Source: an uncultured Clostridia bacterium
GTDB lineage: Bacteria; Bacillota; Clostridia; Christensenellales; Borkfalkiaceae
Assembly: GCA_900557285.1 (NCBI GenBank)
Contig: USSJ01000044.1
Span: 1 to 8,132 of the forward strand
DNA: 8,132 bases
Direction of reading: 5' to 3'
The notes under the pieces are model-generated. The model had not been told where the DNA came from and made no database searches. It saw only the letters and a program-made list of their open reading frames with translations. A program made the translations under genes and the position numbers. Below, piece after piece: positions 7,260-8,132 of this stretch; within the stretch, counting starts at the first letter, position 1; every line of letters starts with the position of its first letter.

Positions 7260-7414
7260 GCCGCCAAACACCTTTTTGCAAAAAATCCCTTACTTTTCAC
7301 CCGCCCGCGCCGCCTCTCCCTTCTTCGCCGTCTTCTATCTATATATGAATTTAATCGACATATTACGCATTATTGTATGCTAAAATAATTGCACATACTT
7401 TCACATGGTTTTAC
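7260..7414. other. Intergenic stretch between divergent gpmI and xre promoters
   Basis: No gene is supported here. The part near gpmI (about 7300-7330) is C-rich on the plus strand, then the sequence turns abruptly AT-rich. An extended -10-like TGCTAAAAT lies at 7378-7386 on the plus strand, but no -35 is properly spaced before it. GTATG (7375-7379) and CATAC (7394-7398) form a weak 5-bp inverted repeat around it. I see no terminator and no open frame with a ribosome binding site. Confidence 0.5.
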
Positions 7415-7443
7415 TTGACAAACATTGTCAAACGTGATATGAT
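7415..7443 (+). promoter_or_regulatory. Near-consensus promoter upstream of the xre regulator
   Basis: TTGACA (7415-7420, perfect) and TATGAT (7438-7443, 5/6) are separated by exactly 17 bp, with TG at 7435-7436 giving an extended -10 (TGATATGAT). This is the best promoter in the window. It points toward the plus-strand regulator gene and would start near 7450, leaving about 217 nt before the xre ATG. The overlapping TTGACAA repeats suggest that it is repressed by a DNA-binding protein. Confidence 0.87.
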
Positions 7444-7452
7444 TATTGACAA
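7415..7452 (+). promoter_or_regulatory. Candidate operator: three TTGACAA half-sites over the promoter
   Basis: TTGACAA at 7415-7421 and TTGTCAA at 7425-7431 form a perfect 7-bp inverted repeat around a 3-bp centre (ACA), covering the -35 box and part of the spacer. A third copy, TTGACAA at 7446-7452, sits over the expected start point, 31 bp (about three helical turns) from the first. The arrangement suits a dimeric repressor that blocks RNA polymerase. The XRE protein encoded downstream is the obvious candidate, but that is inference. The first copy is partly forced by the -35 consensus; the other two are not. Confidence 0.6.
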
Positions 7453-7666
7453 GAAACTATTGAGAAGGCCGCATGGGAAGCGGCGAAATTTGGGACATGA
7501 CGGTAAGTTAGCCGTAAATTCAAAAAAGCGCGAAGACGATCCTGTACTCTGTCTGTAAGGCAGTAATTCTGAAACGCAGTTTTCGCTTGAATCTATGCTG
7601 ACATCGGCGTATTAACGCAAAGGGAATTTTACGTTAAAATCTCACGCGCCGGTTATCTATACGGTT
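7450..7666 (+). ncRNA. Possible structured leader or small RNA upstream of xre
   Basis: About 217 nt between the predicted start point and the xre ATG, with no convincing coding frame. Hairpins seen: GCCGC/GCGGC (7468-7472 with 7480-7484, 7-nt loop); ACGG/CCGT (7500-7503 with 7512-7515); TACT/AGTA plus GTC/GGC (7545-7548 and 7551-7553 with 7559-7565). The third is enclosed by AAGCG/CGCTT (7526-7530 with 7584-7588). Last is a nested pair, CGGCG/CGCCG (7605-7609 with 7647-7651) around TTAACG/CGTTAA (7612-7617 with 7632-7637). No known riboswitch signature or poly-U terminator was recognised. Individual stems are short enough to arise by chance, so this is a hypothesis. Confidence 0.35.
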
Positions 7667-7990
7667 ATGTTTGCAAAAATTTTAAAAACTTTAAGGAAAG
7701 AAAACGACACGACACAGTGCGAGTTGGCGGATAAGTTAGGCGTGAAGCAGTCCACTGTCAGTAGCTGGGAAATCGGTCGTTCGCGTCCCACGTTTGAGCA
7801 GATCATCGAAATTTCAAATATATTCAATACCAGCACAGACTATCTGCTCGGCAAATCTGACAGCGAAAATAACTATGTATACACCGATAACAAAACGTTA
7901 CAGAATTTCTACGTCGACTTCGGCAGACTTTCCAAAGCAGAGCAGACTTTCATTGTAAAAAGCGTCCACGCCTACGTTGAAAGCAAATAA
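7667..7990 (+). CDS. Small XRE-family helix-turn-helix transcriptional regulator
   Basis: A 107-residue DNA-binding protein. Residues 3-61 form a complete XRE/Cro-C1 domain: FAKILKTLRKE, then TQCELADKLGVKQSTVSSWEIGRSRPTFEQIIEISNIFNTSTDYLLG, with the recognition helix around QSTVSSWEIGR (28-38). A short acidic linker (64-76) is followed by a predicted helical tail (77-107, with LSKAEQTFIVKSVHAYV) that may mediate dimerisation. The start is the only ATG, GTG or TTG in frame after the stop at 7613, yet the 20 nt before it hold no Shine-Dalgarno sequence, unlike most genes here. A near-consensus promoter with repeat half-sites lies about 220 nt upstream, fitting an autoregulated repressor. Such genes are common in prophages and integrative elements as well as in chromosomes, and no partner gene is visible in the window. 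The target is unknown. Confidence 0.88.
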   Translation: MFAKILKTLRKENDTTQCELADKLGVKQSTVSSWEIGRSRPTFEQIIEISNIFNTSTDYLLGKSDSENNYVYTDNKTLQNFYVDFGRLSKAEQTFIVKSVHAYVESK

Positions 7991-8014
7991 CATCTACCGT
8001 TTTGAAAATCCTTT

Positions 8015-8034
8015 GTGAAAACTTTTCGTTTTTT
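8015..8034 (+). terminator. Weak possible terminator after xre
   Basis: GTGAAA (8015-8020) can pair with TTTCGT (8024-8029) around a 3-nt loop, using two G-U pairs, and is followed by a run of T to 8034. The same region can fold alternatively as CCTTTG (8010-8015) with CAAAGG (8036-8041). The stem is AT-rich and weak, so termination here is only possible, not clear. Confidence 0.3.
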
Positions 8035-8085
8035 GCAAAGGTATTTTCTTGGCGATATGATTAATATTGTTGATTGTTTTTAATA

Positions 8086-8103
8086 ATGATTACCGAAAAT
8101 CAT
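8086..8103. repeat. Small inverted repeat in the AT-rich right end
   Basis: ATGATT (8086-8091) and AATCAT (8098-8103) form a perfect 6-bp inverted repeat with a 6-nt loop, in a very AT-rich stretch after xre (7991-8132) that holds no gene I can support. It could be an operator for a gene beyond the window or a chance match. Confidence 0.35.
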
Positions 8104-8132
8104 CATAACGCTTAAATATGAATTTCTTTGTC

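Noticed and set aside
7195..7281. Extended amino terminus for gpmI
   Set aside because: The extension translates the promoter (-10 and part of the -35) and is not part of the enzyme family; the ATG at 7194 gives the standard length.
5815..7383. Long plus-strand open frame of 522 codons opposite gpmI
   Set aside because: It lies antisense to a complete, motif-rich gpmI; its composition (many Arg, His, Phe) is what the reverse complement of biased codons gives, and it has no recognisable domain.
7373..7558. Small plus-strand reading frame of 61 codons upstream of xre, with an inner ATG at 7439 giving about 40 residues
   Set aside because: The first ATG lies upstream of the predicted transcript start and the inner ATG overlaps the -10 box; there is no ribosome binding site and the product is low-complexity and basic. 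The region is better described as promoter plus non-coding leader.
7450..7666. Cobalamin, c-di-GMP, c-di-AMP, SAM or lysine riboswitch, 6S RNA, or retron RNA in the xre leader
   Set aside because: I compared remembered consensus cores with the sequence; only scattered short matches occur and the conserved elements do not appear in order. There is also no reverse transcriptase gene.

Overview
The window looks like chromosome from a Gram-positive bacterium of the Bacillota, probably class Clostridia; this is inferred from gene order and protein style, without any search. The order gpmI - secG - rnr - smpB is a housekeeping arrangement typical of that phylum. Most genes have clear Shine-Dalgarno sequences, and the promoters match the sigma-A/sigma-70 type, three of them with an extended -10 (TGn) element. 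Nearly everything between 1 and 7194 is on the minus strand. Only the last ~750 bases, which are visibly more AT-rich, carry a plus-strand gene.

Reading the minus strand in its direction of transcription (from high to low coordinates): gpmI (cofactor-independent phosphoglycerate mutase, 7194-5656) has a strong promoter at 7231-7259. It is followed by secG (5533-5201), with its own promoter at 5579-5607 and a strong intrinsic terminator at 5151-5185. Then comes rnr (RNase R, 5085-3004). A GNAT acetyltransferase gene (2915-2400), with a candidate extended -10 promoter at 2947-2976, lies between rnr and smpB (2403-1954) and overlaps smpB by 4 bases. Closely packed behind smpB are metY (O-acetylhomoserine sulfhydrylase, 1918-647), a four-helix membrane protein of unknown function (636-127) and the first 37 codons of metA (homoserine O-acyltransferase, 111-1, running off the window).

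Two themes follow. RNase R and SmpB both act in the rescue and clearance of stalled ribosomes and their mRNAs. MetA and MetY together convert homoserine to homocysteine for methionine synthesis. The gaps between smpB, metY, the membrane protein and metA are only 35, 10 and 15 nt. The methionine genes therefore appear to be transcribed with smpB, and none of these gaps can hold a SAM riboswitch.

The plus-strand end (about 7400-8000) is the least ordinary part. A near-consensus promoter (TTGACA, 17 bp, TGATATGAT) at 7415-7443 is overlapped by three copies of TTGACAA (two direct, one inverted). About 220 nt of non-coding, hairpin-bearing leader follows, then a small XRE-family helix-turn-helix regulator (7667-7990) that has no recognisable ribosome binding site. 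It reads as an autoregulated regulator or a structured small-RNA locus, possibly of mobile origin; that is inference. No transposase, CRISPR array, tRNA, rRNA or tmRNA was recognised.
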